Origin: Alphaproteobacteria bacterium
Lineage (GTDB): Bacteria; Pseudomonadota; Alphaproteobacteria; Caulobacterales; Caulobacteraceae
NCBI GenBank assembly: GCA_025359785.1
Contig: JANYET010000035.1
Coordinates: 1 to 64,000, forward strand
DNA: 64,000 bases
Direction of reading: 5' to 3'
Shown here: positions 42,885 through 51,396 of the stretch, piece after piece
Layout of the letters: every line of letters begins with the position of its first letter
Position numbering within the stretch: the stretch's first letter is position 1
Translations under genes and position numbers: made by a program
Notes under the pieces: model-generated
Database searches by the model: none
Told to the model about the DNA's origin: nothing
What the model saw: the letters and a program-made list of their open reading frames with translations, nothing else

Positions 42885-43263
42885 GCCTCTCGTCTTCGTA
42901 ATCCATAAGTTTCCGGCAGCGCATCAGAGCCTTGTAGTACTCGCGCTCCATGCAGTTTTTCGAGATCTCCACGCACTCGGTGAGGACCACCGGGTTGCCG
43001 ATGACGTTCATGAACTCGGTCAAGCGCCGCACGAACTCGTCGTAGTATCGCTGTGCGCCAGCCTCATCGAGGTACATCATCATCACCGGGAAATAGATGC
43101 GGCGCGCCGGCGTGGTCGCCTCCTCCTCCTGCATGATGTCCTTTTCCCGCAGGACCGAGGCCTTGTTCTGCAGGACCAGCACCCCGCGGCGGTCGCCGTT
43201 CTGAACGACGGCGCCGTTGAGTACGAATTTCTCACCCGGCTTCAGCGACAATTTTAGCGGCAA
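42838..43263 (-). CDS. flbT: Flagellin mRNA regulator FlbT
   Basis: A 141-aa FlbT protein. [32 protein letters not shown] and [13 protein letters not shown] are typical. FlbT binds the 5' region of flagellin mRNA in C. crescentus and lowers its stability or translation until the hook is complete. The start codon is TTG (43263), with GGGAGG 7 bp upstream; no ATG fits, so translation may be deliberately weak. It is divergent from flmG and overlaps flaF. Confidence 0.94.
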   Translation of the reverse strand: MPLKLSLKPGEKFVLNGAVVQNGDRRGVLVLQNKASVLREKDIMQEEEATTPARRIYFPVMMMYLDEAGAQRYYDEFVRRLTEFMNVIGNPVVLTECVEISKNCMEREYYKALMRCRKLMDYEDERLGHVPSGVPNSGDLG

Positions 43264-43435
43264 ACCCCGCCTCCCGATCCCAGCGCGTACGAATCCAACG
43301 TGCGATTCGAATGATCCATTGTCGCCTTCTGCGGAGACCTGCGCACGGCAGACTTAAACGCCAGCGAGTTAACGGCCCCTTGCTGGGCAAAACCGCTGCG
43401 GTAACTACGTAGCCGACCGCCATTCCCGCCGGGCC

Positions 43436-43450
43436 TTAAGCTCTCGTTAG
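43436..43450. promoter_or_regulatory. Candidate CtrA box before flmG
   Basis: TTAA-GCTCTCG-TTAG fits the CtrA motif TTAA-N7-TTAAC with one mismatch, about 50 bp before the flmG start codon and within the flbT/flmG divergent region (43264-43496). This would give cell-cycle control. Confidence 0.45.
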
Positions 43451-43496
43451 CCATGTTCGCCGAGGAGTCTTTCGTCCTCTCGGAGTCCGTCGTCAC

Positions 43497-45299
43497 ATGC
43501 CGCGTCCGGCCCAGTCCACAGACACATCCCTTCACGCGCTGCAGATCGCGGCTCCGACGCCGCAAGGGCTCTCCGCCGAGGTTGCCGGCCAGGCTGGTTC
43601 CAACGCCGCGCTGGCGAAGCTGAACGGCGCCATGGCCGAACTCAAGGCGATGGCGATCGCGCCGCTGTTGCAGCGCGCGATCGACGCGATCCGGGCTGAA
43701 GACGCCAAGAGCGCCTACGACTGGGCGATCAAGGCCCTGGAGCAGGACGAATACAGCGGCGTCGGCTGGTACCTCCTCGGCATCGCCCTGGAGCGCGCCG
43801 GCGATCTCGCCACGTCCGTGCGCGCCTACGAGGCCGCGCTGAAGCTGCTTCCGGAGCACGAGGACGTCGCCTGCGACCTCGGCCGCCTGGCGCTAAGGCT
43901 GGGCATGAAGCCGCAGGCCGAGGACCTGTTCCGCCGCTATCTTGAGCGCTATCCCGACGACCCGGAGGCGGCCAACAACCTGGTCTGCGCAATCCGCGAC
44001 CAGGGGCGGCATGAAGAGGCGATCGAGACCCTGCGACCGGCGATCCTCAAGACGCCGTCCAACGCGATGCTCTGGAACACCATGGGCACCATCGTCTCCG
44101 ACCAGGGCGACTTCGAGAACACCAAGCTGTTTCTGCTGGAAGCGCTGCGCCTCAAGCCGGATTTCGCCAAGGCCCGGCACAATCTCGGCAGCGCGATGCT
44201 GATGCTCGGCGAGACCGAGGCCGCGCTCGTGGAAAACGCCGCCGCGCTGGCCGACGTCAAGGCCGAGGACGACCGGCAGATGATCCGTCTGGCCCGCTCG
44301 TCGATGCTGCTGTGCGCCGGACGCCTCGGCGAGGGTTGGGATGCGTACGAATCCCGCATCCATCCGCAATTCACCGGCCGCACAGCCTATGCGGTCGATC
44401 GCCCGCGGTGGGAGCCTGGGGCCGATCTGCGCGGCAGGTCTCTACTGGTGGTTGCCGAACAGGGGTTGGGCGACGAGGTCCTGTTCGCCAATGTCCTGCC
44501 CGATGTGCTCGAACGCCTGGGGCCGGAGGGAAAGCTGACCCTTGCCGTGGAAAAGCGTCTCGTGCCGCTTTTCCAGCGCTCATTCCCGACGGCCACGGTC
44601 GGTGAGCATGCGACCTATCTCGTCAATGGGCGGCTGAACCGCATCATCCCCTTCCTCGAAGGCGGCGCGCCGGTGGACCTCTGGACGCCGATGGGCTCGC
44701 TGCTGCGCGAGTTCCGCCGCGCATTAGAGGACTTCCCTTCGCGCCCGAGCTTCCTGGCGGCCGACCCCAAGCGTGTCGCACACTGGCGCAAGGTGCTGAG
44801 GACGGCGCCGGCCGGCCCGAAGATCGGCCTGCTCTGGAAGAGCGCGATCACCGCCGATGCGCGCCACCGATACTACTCGCCCTTCGCCGGCTGGGCGCCG
44901 GTGCTGGCCCAGAAGGGTGTGACCTTCGTCAACCTGCAGTACGGCGACTGCACCGAGGAGCTGGAGGCCGCCGAGCGCGACTTCGGAGCCCAAATCTGGT
45001 CGCCGCCGGGCATCGACCTGAAGCAGGACCTCGACGAGGTCGCTGCCCTCTGCTGCGCGATGGATCTGATCGTGGGCTTCGCCAACGCCACCCTGAACAT
45101 CGCCGCGGCCTGCGGGGTCCCGACCTATCTGATCTCGGTGCCCGGCGCCTGGACCCGGCTCGGGACGACGTCCTCCCCCTGGTATCCCTCGACCACGACC
45201 TTCCTGCCCCCGGGCTATGGCCAATGGGACGAGGTGATGGGCGAGGTGGCCGAGGCTGTCGGCGCGTTCGCCGCGGCGGCGGGCCATCCGGGCCGCTAA
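43497..45299 (+). CDS. flmG: Flagellin glycosyltransferase FlmG (TPR plus GT domain)
   Basis: A 600-aa modular protein. Residues about 55-260 are TPR repeats (GWYLLGIALERAGDLATSVRAYE, WNTMGTIVSDQGDFENTK, ARHNLGSAMLMLGETEAA). The C-terminal half has EQGLGDEVLFANVLPDV and KIGLLWKSA, then GFANATLNIAAACGVPTYLI, a GT-B-like sugar transferase fold. This is the layout of C. crescentus FlmG, historically flbA, which binds flagellins through TPRs and glycosylates them with pseudaminic-type sugar. It neighbours flbT/flaF, flagellins and sugar-activation genes. Codon 410 is the rare TTA. A CtrA box lies upstream. Confidence 0.85.
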   Translation: MPRPAQSTDTSLHALQIAAPTPQGLSAEVAGQAGSNAALAKLNGAMAELKAMAIAPLLQRAIDAIRAEDAKSAYDWAIKALEQDEYSGVGWYLLGIALERAGDLATSVRAYEAALKLLPEHEDVACDLGRLALRLGMKPQAEDLFRRYLERYPDDPEAANNLVCAIRDQGRHEEAIETLRPAILKTPSNAMLWNTMGTIVSDQGDFENTKLFLLEALRLKPDFAKARHNLGSAMLMLGETEAALVENAAALADVKAEDDRQMIRLARSSMLLCAGRLGEGWDAYESRIHPQFTGRTAYAVDRPRWEPGADLRGRSLLVVAEQGLGDEVLFANVLPDVLERLGPEGKLTLAVEKRLVPLFQRSFPTATVGEHATYLVNGRLNRIIPFLEGGAPVDLWTPMGSLLREFRRALEDFPSRPSFLAADPKRVAHWRKVLRTAPAGPKIGLLWKSAITADARHRYYSPFAGWAPVLAQKGVTFVNLQYGDCTEELEAAERDFGAQIWSPPGIDLKQDLDEVAALCCAMDLIVGFANATLNIAAACGVPTYLISVPGAWTRLGTTSSPWYPSTTTFLPPGYGQWDEVMGEVAEAVGAFAAAAGHPGR

Positions 45300-45872
45300 C
45301 TAAGCCGGCAGGTCGAAGCCCCGGGCGTTGAGCCGTGTGCGGCTGGCTTCGCGGCTGGCCGCCCAGTCTGATTTGAGCAGGCCCAGCCCCACCACGTCGG
45401 TCAGTTCGCCACCCTTGCGGACCTGCTGGCGGAACAGCGCCTCGCGCCGGAACCCGAAGCCCTCGTGCAATCGCCAGACGCCCTCGTTGCCGATCAGCAC
45501 CTCGCACCAGAGCTTGTTCAACCCGAGCTCGCCGAACACATGCTCGATCACCCAGTACTCGACGAACGCCCCGATCCCCTGCCCGCGGGTCGACGGGTCG
45601 GCCAGGTAGTAGGCCCAGGACGTCCGGCTGTGTTCTGGCGCCAGGTCATAGAGGTTGGCCAGCCCAACCGGCAGACCGTCGGCCTCGATCACCCAGTATC
45701 GGCGGCGTGCATCGGCCAGCGCGCCCCTGAACCATCCGGCGTGTTCTTGCGCCCCGATCGAATGGTCGCTGTACATCCAGCGCGCGATCTCCGGCTGGTT
45801 GCGCCAGGCCAGAAGCCGGTCGCGATCACCGTCCGCCAGCGGGCGCAGGGCAACGTGCGGCGCGGCGCTCAT
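45300..45872 (-). CDS. pseH: PseH-type N-acetyltransferase
   Basis: A 190-aa GNAT enzyme. LLAWRNQPEIARWMYSDHSI, YWVIEADGLPVGLANLYD and DPSTRGQGIGAFVEYWVIE (acetyl-CoA binding) match PseH, which acetylates UDP-4-amino-4,6-dideoxy-N-acetyl-beta-L-altrosamine in pseudaminic acid synthesis (FlmH in Caulobacter). Its start overlaps the stop of the cytidylyltransferase gene (ATGA). Both are convergent with flmG, which would use the sugar they help make. Confidence 0.87.
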   Translation of the reverse strand: MSAAPHVALRPLADGDRDRLLAWRNQPEIARWMYSDHSIGAQEHAGWFRGALADARRRYWVIEADGLPVGLANLYDLAPEHSRTSWAYYLADPSTRGQGIGAFVEYWVIEHVFGELGLNKLWCEVLIGNEGVWRLHEGFGFRREALFRQQVRKGGELTDVVGLGLLKSDWAASREASRTRLNARGFDLPA

Positions 45873-46567
45873 GCCGGCGCCTCGGCGGAATTGACCTCGA
45901 GGCCCGCGATCGCCTCGCTGTCGAAGGTCGGATCGCGGGGATAAAGTCGCGCGTAGACGTCGCGCACGAAAGCCAGATCCTGGGGCAGGTCCACCGTCCA
46001 GCGCAGCGTCGCCCGCGACGGGCGACGCGCCACGCCGGCCAGACGATAGACCTCCGGCCGCCTGTAGATATAGGGCGTCACATGCTCCCGCTCGTAGGGA
46101 TCGCGCGCGCGGTCGGCGGCCTGGATCAGCACGTCGGGCCGGATCACCTCGGTATCGAGCCCGTGCGGATAGGTGCGGGTTTCCAGGGTGTTGGAGGTGT
46201 AGTCGGCGCCGACCTCATGATGGTGCGCGATCACTTGATCGATCAGCGCGGGGTCGGCCAGCGGGCAGTCGGCCGTAAGGCGCACGACCGCCGTGGCGTC
46301 GGCGTGCGGCGCCAGCGCCAGGCGGAAGCGCTCCAGCACGTCGGCCAGCGGGCCGCGGATGACGGCCAGGTCGAGGCTCTCGCAATAGGCAGCCAGGGGA
46401 TCGTCGCTGGGATCGGTGCTGGTGGCCACGACCAGGCGATCGATGCGCTGGGCGCGGCGCAGCCGTTCCACCTGGCGGCCGATCATCGGCTCGCCCAGCA
46501 CCGGCACCATGACCTTGCCCGGCAGGCGGGTCGAGGTCATGCGGGCCTGGAGGATGGCGAGGTTCAC
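45869..46567 (-). CDS. Acylneuraminate/SpsF-type cytidylyltransferase (PseF-like)
   Basis: A 232-aa nucleotidyltransferase: NLAILQARMTSTRLPGKVM at the start, VRLTADCPLADPALID and EHVTPYIYRRPE. This is the SpsF/NeuA family that joins CMP to nonulosonic acids, here most likely pseudaminic acid for flagellin glycosylation. The start is GTG at 46567 where homology begins; the frame extends open to 47536 but that is only antisense to moxR. Coupled to pseH. The -35/-10 region would overlap the gap before the divergent moxR gene. Confidence 0.83.
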   Translation of the reverse strand: MNLAILQARMTSTRLPGKVMVPVLGEPMIGRQVERLRRAQRIDRLVVATSTDPSDDPLAAYCESLDLAVIRGPLADVLERFRLALAPHADATAVVRLTADCPLADPALIDQVIAHHHEVGADYTSNTLETRTYPHGLDTEVIRPDVLIQAADRARDPYEREHVTPYIYRRPEVYRLAGVARRPSRATLRWTVDLPQDLAFVRDVYARLYPRDPTFDSEAIAGLEVNSAEAPA

Positions 46568-46729
46568 GCCGCCAGCAGTAGCGCCGAATCTGGCTGCACC
46601 ACAACGCGGGCTATCGGTCGCGGCGCCTGGGGCTTGAAGCCGCTTGCATGGCGCGCGTCTGCCTTTAGGCTGGCCGATGCAAACAACTGTTCGAACTCGG
46701 GCGTAAGGCCCGCTGCGGGGACCCCCTTT

Positions 46730-47599
46730 ATGCGCCAGCGTTTCGAAGGCACGGAAAACTACATCGCCACCGAGGACCTGAAGGTCGCGGTCAACGCCGC
46801 GGTGGCGCTGGAGCGGCCCCTGCTGATCAAGGGCGAGCCCGGCACCGGCAAGACGGTTCTCGCCTACGAGATCGCCGCCGCCCTGGGCGCGCCGCTGATC
46901 ACCTGGCACATCAAGTCGACCACAAAGGCTCATCAGGGCCTCTACGAATATGACGCGGTGACACGCCTGCGCGACAGCCAACTGGGCGAAGTCGGCGTCA
47001 AGGACGTCAAGAACTACATCAAGAAGGGCAAGCTCTGGGAAGCGTTCGAAAGCCCCGTGCGCCCCGTCCTGCTGATCGACGAGATCGACAAGGCCGACAT
47101 CGAATTCCCCAACGACCTGCTCCAAGAGCTCGATCGGATGGAATTCTACGTCTACGAGACCAACGAGACGATCAAGGCGGCGATACGGCCGATCGTGCTG
47201 ATCACCTCCAACAACGAAAAGGAACTGCCGGACGCCTTCCTGCGCCGCTGTTTCTTCCACTACATCCGCTTCCCCGAAGCCGAGACGATGAACGAGATCG
47301 TCGAGGTCCACTATCCGGGGATCAAACAGAAGCTGGTCGCCGAGGCGCTGCGCATTTTCTACGACATGCGCAAGGTGCCGGGTCTGAAGAAGAAGCCGTC
47401 GACGTCGGAGTTGCTCGACTGGCTGAAGCTGCTGATGGTCGAAGACATAGATGCCGACGCGCTGCGGGAAAAAGACACCACGAAGCTGATCCCGCCCCTG
47501 CACGGCGCCTTGCTGAAGAACGAGCAGGACGTCCACCTCTTCGAGCGCCTGGCCTTTCTCGCCCGCCGCGAGGGCGCGGGCTCGCGTCCCGGGCAGTAG
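46730..47599 (+). CDS. MoxR-family AAA+ ATPase
   Basis: A 289-aa ATPase. MRQRFEGTENYIATEDLKVAVN start, GEPGTGKT (Walker A, residues 36-43), LLIDEIDKAD (Walker B), and LITSNNEKELPDAFLRRC (sensor 1 and Arg finger). MoxR proteins act as chaperones for complex assembly, usually with a von Willebrand (CoxE-like) partner encoded next door. Here the next gene is a lipoprotein, so that partner is missing locally. ATG at 46730 fits the family start. Confidence 0.9.
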   Translation: MRQRFEGTENYIATEDLKVAVNAAVALERPLLIKGEPGTGKTVLAYEIAAALGAPLITWHIKSTTKAHQGLYEYDAVTRLRDSQLGEVGVKDVKNYIKKGKLWEAFESPVRPVLLIDEIDKADIEFPNDLLQELDRMEFYVYETNETIKAAIRPIVLITSNNEKELPDAFLRRCFFHYIRFPEAETMNEIVEVHYPGIKQKLVAEALRIFYDMRKVPGLKKKPSTSELLDWLKLLMVEDIDADALREKDTTKLIPPLHGALLKNEQDVHLFERLAFLARREGAGSRPGQ

Positions 47600-47658
47600 T
47601 TTCGGCCATTTGGTTGGCGCTGACGGGCGTTACGTCGAATTCACTCGCCTTTTGAAAG

Positions 47659-47700
47659 GGCTCCGGTCACGTTCTGGCTTGAACGGACTGGAGCTTTTTT
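47659..47700 (+). terminator. Terminator hairpin overlapping next gene's ribosome site
   Basis: GCTCCGGTC and GACTGGAGC pair (one G-U) across a 17-base loop and are followed by six Ts, as expected for the end of moxR. The T-run ends 1 bp before the lipoprotein ATG, and the GGAG in the 3' arm is its only ribosome site. Confidence 0.65.
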
Positions 47701-47701
47701 C

Positions 47702-48529
47702 ATGAAATCGCTGCTCTTTCTCTCGGCCTGCGGGCTGGTGCTCACCGGCCTTTCGGCCTGCGGGCCGATGACGCGGCCCGCCGCGCGCGTGGCGCTCGAC
47801 TGCCCCAACGATCAGGGCGAGCTCAAGCTGACCAACACCTCGGCGGACAAAAAGACCTGCCTCTACGCCACCCGTGACGGCGACCAGGTGTCGCTGCGGC
47901 TGATCGCGGTCTCGGCCGGCTACCAGGCCGCGCTGACGCCCATCGAGCAGGAGCTTCAAGGCGAAGTCGCGGCGCCCGCTGACGCAAAGGCCGCCGATGC
48001 CAAGGCCGCCGACGCCGGCGCCAAGGTCACCACGGGTCAGGCTAGCGCCACAGCGACCTCGCAGGCCGCCAAGGCCGCGCAAGAGGCCGAGGCCGACGCA
48101 AAGGGTGCGGTCACCAAGACCAGGAAAGACGCTGACGACGACGGCAAGATCGAGATCGGCGGCAGCAGCGACCATGGCGATCACGCCCATATCGACCTGC
48201 CGGGCATCCACATCAACGCCGACAACGACAAGGCCAATGTCAGCGTCGGCGGCATCAACGTCGACGCCGGCGAGAACGGCGCCACGGTGCGGATGTCCCG
48301 CGACGTGCGCCTGCGGGGCGAAGCGTTTTCGTCCCGGCGCGACGGCTTCCGCGCCACCTACATCCTGGCGCGCGACGACCTCAAGGACGGCTGGAAGTCG
48401 GTGGGATACGAAGCCGCCGGCCCCAAGACCGGTCCGATCACCGTCGCCGTGTTCAAGGCCCACGAGGGCCGCCATCGCGATGTCTCCGAGGACGTCAAAC
48501 GCCTGGTGCGCCGTAACGGCGGGGTCTAG
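47702..48529 (+). CDS. Lipoprotein with Ala-rich linker
   Basis: A 275-aa lipoprotein. Signal peptide with lipobox LSAC (Cys20); short Cys-containing N-terminal domain, an Ala/Lys/Asp linker with KAADAKAADAGAK repeats, then an acidic His-rich patch (DHGDHAHIDLPGIHINAD) that may bind metal, and a C-terminal folded domain. The only ribosome site (GGAG) lies in the 3' arm of the preceding hairpin. No family is recognised; it probably sits in the outer membrane facing the periplasm. Confidence 0.68.
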   Translation: MKSLLFLSACGLVLTGLSACGPMTRPAARVALDCPNDQGELKLTNTSADKKTCLYATRDGDQVSLRLIAVSAGYQAALTPIEQELQGEVAAPADAKAADAKAADAGAKVTTGQASATATSQAAKAAQEAEADAKGAVTKTRKDADDDGKIEIGGSSDHGDHAHIDLPGIHINADNDKANVSVGGINVDAGENGATVRMSRDVRLRGEAFSSRRDGFRATYILARDDLKDGWKSVGYEAAGPKTGPITVAVFKAHEGRHRDVSEDVKRLVRRNGGV

Positions 48530-48630
48530 CCCCGCGCTCAACGCGCTGGCCGAACCGCCGATGATGACACTGGGGATGACAAACCGACCGCCTTCGATAG
48601 TCTGATAGGCGAAAACCCTGGGGAAGCCTG

Positions 48631-48948
48631 ATGATCGCCGCCATGTTCGCTGCCGCCATGGTCTTGCTGGCGCAAGGCGCGCCCGCATCCGCGCCCGATA
48701 CCGCGCCGTCGCCCGCACCCCCCGGGTCGAAGTCGCCGAACAAGGTCTCCGGCGTCACGGTGCAGGGCGAGAAGCCCAAGAAGAACGCCCCCGACCCGAC
48801 GGAGGTGGTCTGTCACAAGGAGGCTGTGATCGGCAGCCTGTTCCCGAAACAGGTCTGCGCCCAGCGCCAGGAAATCGCGGAGCGGACGCGCGAGGACCAG
48901 AAGCAGTTGCAGGACTCGACGCTGCTCAACCCGCTCAAGGGTAACTGA
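48631..48948 (+). CDS. Small secreted protein, CHKEAV family
   Basis: A 105-aa exported protein: signal peptide, Pro/Ala linker, VSGVTVQGEKPKK, then VVCHKEAVIGSLFPKQVCAQ, two Cys 15 residues apart, and a charged helix. It is a tandem paralogue of the gene at 49032-49340, with the same layout and motif, and a distant relative of the product at 28389-28715. Function unknown; a disulfide-bonded loop in the periplasm is likely. Confidence 0.7.
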   Translation: MIAAMFAAAMVLLAQGAPASAPDTAPSPAPPGSKSPNKVSGVTVQGEKPKKNAPDPTEVVCHKEAVIGSLFPKQVCAQRQEIAERTREDQKQLQDSTLLNPLKGN

Positions 48949-49031
48949 CCGGCCAGACGCCTTCCCCTAGGGCAGGTGACAAGGCCGCGCCTTACGCTAA
49001 GCTGCCGGCATAGCCTGTTCGGGGATGACCT

Positions 49032-49340
49032 ATGATCGCAGTTGTTTTCGCCGCGGCCGTGGTGCTGGCCCAGGCCGCGCCAGCCGCCGCGCCCAACGCC
49101 TCCGCCCCGCCCGCCTCCACCCCACATGGGGTTTCCGGGGTCACCGTCACCGGTGACAAACCGAAGAAGCGCGTCGTCGATCCGACGGAAGTGATCTGCC
49201 ACAAGGAGGCTGTGCTTGGCAGCCTCTTCCCCAAGCAGGTGTGCGCTCAGCGTCAGGAGTTCGCGCAACGCACGCGCGAAGACCAGAAAGACGTGCGGGA
49301 TTCGGTCCTCTACAACCCGCTGATCATCGAGGGCCGATGA
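49032..49340 (+). CDS. Small secreted protein, CHKEAV family
   Basis: A 102-aa exported protein and tandem copy of the gene at 48631-48948: signal peptide, SGVTVTGDKPKK, VICHKEAVLGSLFPKQVCAQRQEF, then a helical tail ending YNPLIIEGR. The two copies are about 80 bp apart and on the same strand. Conservation of the Cys motif while the linkers diverge supports a functional protein family. Function unknown. Confidence 0.7.
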   Translation: MIAVVFAAAVVLAQAAPAAAPNASAPPASTPHGVSGVTVTGDKPKKRVVDPTEVICHKEAVLGSLFPKQVCAQRQEFAQRTREDQKDVRDSVLYNPLIIEGR

Positions 49341-49402
49341 CCGCCGGCGTTTCGCATGGGCTTTCAAGGCGATAGCGTGCCCGGAACGACCCGCTTGGCC
49401 GA

Positions 49403-49777
49403 TCAGCCCGCGGACTGAACCTCGACCACCTTGTAAGTCAGGGGCCGACCGTCCTCATCGGTTATCGTGACGTATTCGCCCACGGCGAACCTGTGCTCGC
49501 CCAGGCGGTAGAGGGGCTCATCCTCGCCCACGTCGTCGCCGTCATAGTCGAAGAACCAGCGCTGGCCCTTGCGGGCGAGCTTGCCGTCGCTGGGGTCCTC
49601 ATCCGGCATGAAGCGGCGAACGGTGCAGGCGTCGCGCGCCTTGGCATAGGCGGCCTCATCCAGATGGCCATCGTCGGTGAGCGGGGCGGTCAGAGCATAG
49701 CCTCGGTGGTCATCGCCTCCGGCGAACTCGGTGCCAGGGTTGCGGGCAAGCCGCATGACAATGCGCGACAGGATCAT
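49403..49777 (-). CDS. Hypothetical protein
   Basis: A 124-aa acidic soluble protein. MILSRIVMRLARNPGTEFAGGD at the start, a WFFDYDGDDVGEDEP acidic segment and YVTITDEDGRPLTYKVVEVQ at the end, a small beta-rich domain. It is common in style to Caulobacter conserved hypotheticals. It lies 19 bp after the universal stress gene on the same strand, so may share its transcript and stress response. Confidence 0.65.
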   Translation of the reverse strand: MILSRIVMRLARNPGTEFAGGDDHRGYALTAPLTDDGHLDEAAYAKARDACTVRRFMPDEDPSDGKLARKGQRWFFDYDGDDVGEDEPLYRLGEHRFAVGEYVTITDEDGRPLTYKVVEVQSAG

Positions 49778-49796
49778 TGGACGTCCTCGTTCGAAA

Positions 49797-50609
49797 CTAA
49801 TGAGACAAGAACAGCGAAGGCGCGTCGGAGTTCAAAAGCGATCGCGTCGTGCCACCGAAGATGAACTCCTGCAGGCGAGGATGGCCGAAGGCGCCGGCCA
49901 CCAGAACATCGGCCCCGGACTTCTTGGCGGCGTAGAGCAGCAGGGGGGCGGCATCGCCGCTGTCCGGCAGGATATCCACCTCGGCGTCTACGCCGCGCGC
50001 GGCATAGTAGGATTTCAGCCGCCCGGCGTCGAAGCTGCGGGAACTGGCCTTCGGCGCGGCCAGGATCACCACCCTTTCGGCCTTTTCCAGCAGCGGCAAC
50101 GCCAGGCGGGCCGCGCGGCTGGCCTCCTTGCCGCCGTCCCACGCTACCGCCACAACGCCGCCGATCTTCAGGCCCTCGCGGGCGATCAGCACTGGCCGCT
50201 GCTCGTCGGCCATCATCTGCTGGAAGGCCTCGGACAGAGGACCGCGCCCACGGCCGGGGTCGGAGGTGAACACAACCACGTCGGAGAGCCGGCTTTCAGC
50301 CGACAGGCCGGCCCAGATGGGCGTCTGCAGGGAAATGAAGCGGCTTTTGGCGTAGTCGGTGGTCTCCATGGCGGCGCGGGCGCTCTTTTCGCCCACCTGC
50401 GCGGCCTCTTTCAGCGACTCCAGAGCCGTGGCCTGGACGCCGCCCAGGAAGCCCTCGCCCATCCAGGGCATGACGTCGGCGACATCGGCGGGGGTATAGA
50501 CCCCGATCATCTCGGCCTCGAAGGGCCGCGCCAGCATCACCGCGGCGGCGACCGCGGCGGCGTCGCCCTGGCCGCCGGATAGCGGCGCCATGATCCTGGC
50601 CCAGCTCAT
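49797..50609 (-). CDS. Universal stress protein (UspA family)
   Basis: A 270-aa Usp protein with one recognisable C-terminal domain ending GAFGHPRLQEFIFGGTTRSLL (the G-x2-G-x9-G-[ST] ATP-binding motif) and a degenerate N-terminal domain. Tandem Usp proteins respond to starvation and low oxygen. It heads a two-gene minus-strand unit with the 124-aa gene. Confidence 0.86.
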   Translation of the reverse strand: MSWARIMAPLSGGQGDAAAVAAAVMLARPFEAEMIGVYTPADVADVMPWMGEGFLGGVQATALESLKEAAQVGEKSARAAMETTDYAKSRFISLQTPIWAGLSAESRLSDVVVFTSDPGRGRGPLSEAFQQMMADEQRPVLIAREGLKIGGVVAVAWDGGKEASRAARLALPLLEKAERVVILAAPKASSRSFDAGRLKSYYAARGVDAEVDILPDSGDAAPLLLYAAKKSGADVLVAGAFGHPRLQEFIFGGTTRSLLNSDAPSLFLSH

Positions 50610-50733
50610 CGGTTCGTCTCCTTCGAGGTGAACTTCAACGCCTGCACGCCTATGCTCGCATTGATATTTGTAAGCCCATGGGTCACGTCACGAGCACGCT
50701 TGCGAACAACTTGACTGTGGAGGGAATGCTTTC

Positions 50734-51396
50734 GTGAGGAAAGGGCTGCGTCGAGCGGGCGAATTGCGCGGGGCGCGGGCTGAGCCGCGGGCCTGGCAAC
50801 GCATGCTGTCCGGCCGCCGGCTGGACCTGCTCGACCCGTCGCCGATGGATATCGAGATCGAGGATATCGCCCACGGCCTGGCCCGCGTCGCCCGCTGGAA
50901 CGGCCAGACCACCGGCGAGCATGCCTTTTCGGTGGCCCAACACTCGGTGGTGGTCGAGGAGATCGTCGCCCACATCCAGCCCGGCGTGGCGCCGCGCTGG
51001 CGACTGGCCGCCCTGCTGCACGACGCCTCCGAATATGTGATCGGCGACATGATCTCACCGTTCAAGGCCGCGCTCGGCGTCAACTACAAGGACTTCGAGG
51101 AGCGGCTGGAGCATGCGATCCACGTCCGCTTCAGCCTGCCGGCCACGACGCCGCCGGAAATAAAGGCGTTGATCAAACAGGCGGACCGGGCCTGCGCCTT
51201 CTTCGAGGCGACCCAGCTGGCCGGCTTCAGCCATGAGGAGTCGCTGGCCTTCTTCGACGCCCCGCCGCCCGGCTACCGCCTGACGATCGACCCGCAGCCG
51301 CCGGCGGTGGCCCAGGCGCGCTATATCGAGCGCTTCCACGTGCTCTCGGATGCGGCCGGCTACACCTCGGGCGCGGGCGCCTTCGACACCGAATGA
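50734..51396 (+). CDS. HD-domain phosphohydrolase
   Basis: A 220-aa HD protein similar to YfbR-like 5'-nucleotidases: TGEHAFSVAQHSVVV, LLHDASEYVIGDMISPFK (the HD pair) and a later ADRACAFFEA. A metal-dependent nucleotidase is likely. The start is GTG at 50734 with GGAGGG 9 bp upstream. Its last codons overlap the next gene (ATGA), linking it to an NrtR-like regulator and hence perhaps to NAD or nucleotide salvage. Confidence 0.82.
   Translation: MRKGLRRAGELRGARAEPRAWQRMLSGRRLDLLDPSPMDIEIEDIAHGLARVARWNGQTTGEHAFSVAQHSVVVEEIVAHIQPGVAPRWRLAALLHDASEYVIGDMISPFKAALGVNYKDFEERLEHAIHVRFSLPATTPPEIKALIKQADRACAFFEATQLAGFSHEESLAFFDAPPPGYRLTIDPQPPAVAQARYIERFHVLSDAAGYTSGAGAFDTE

Noticed and set aside
46568..47536. 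N-terminal extension of the cytidylyltransferase frame
   Set aside because: It runs antisense through moxR; homology starts at the GTG at 46567.
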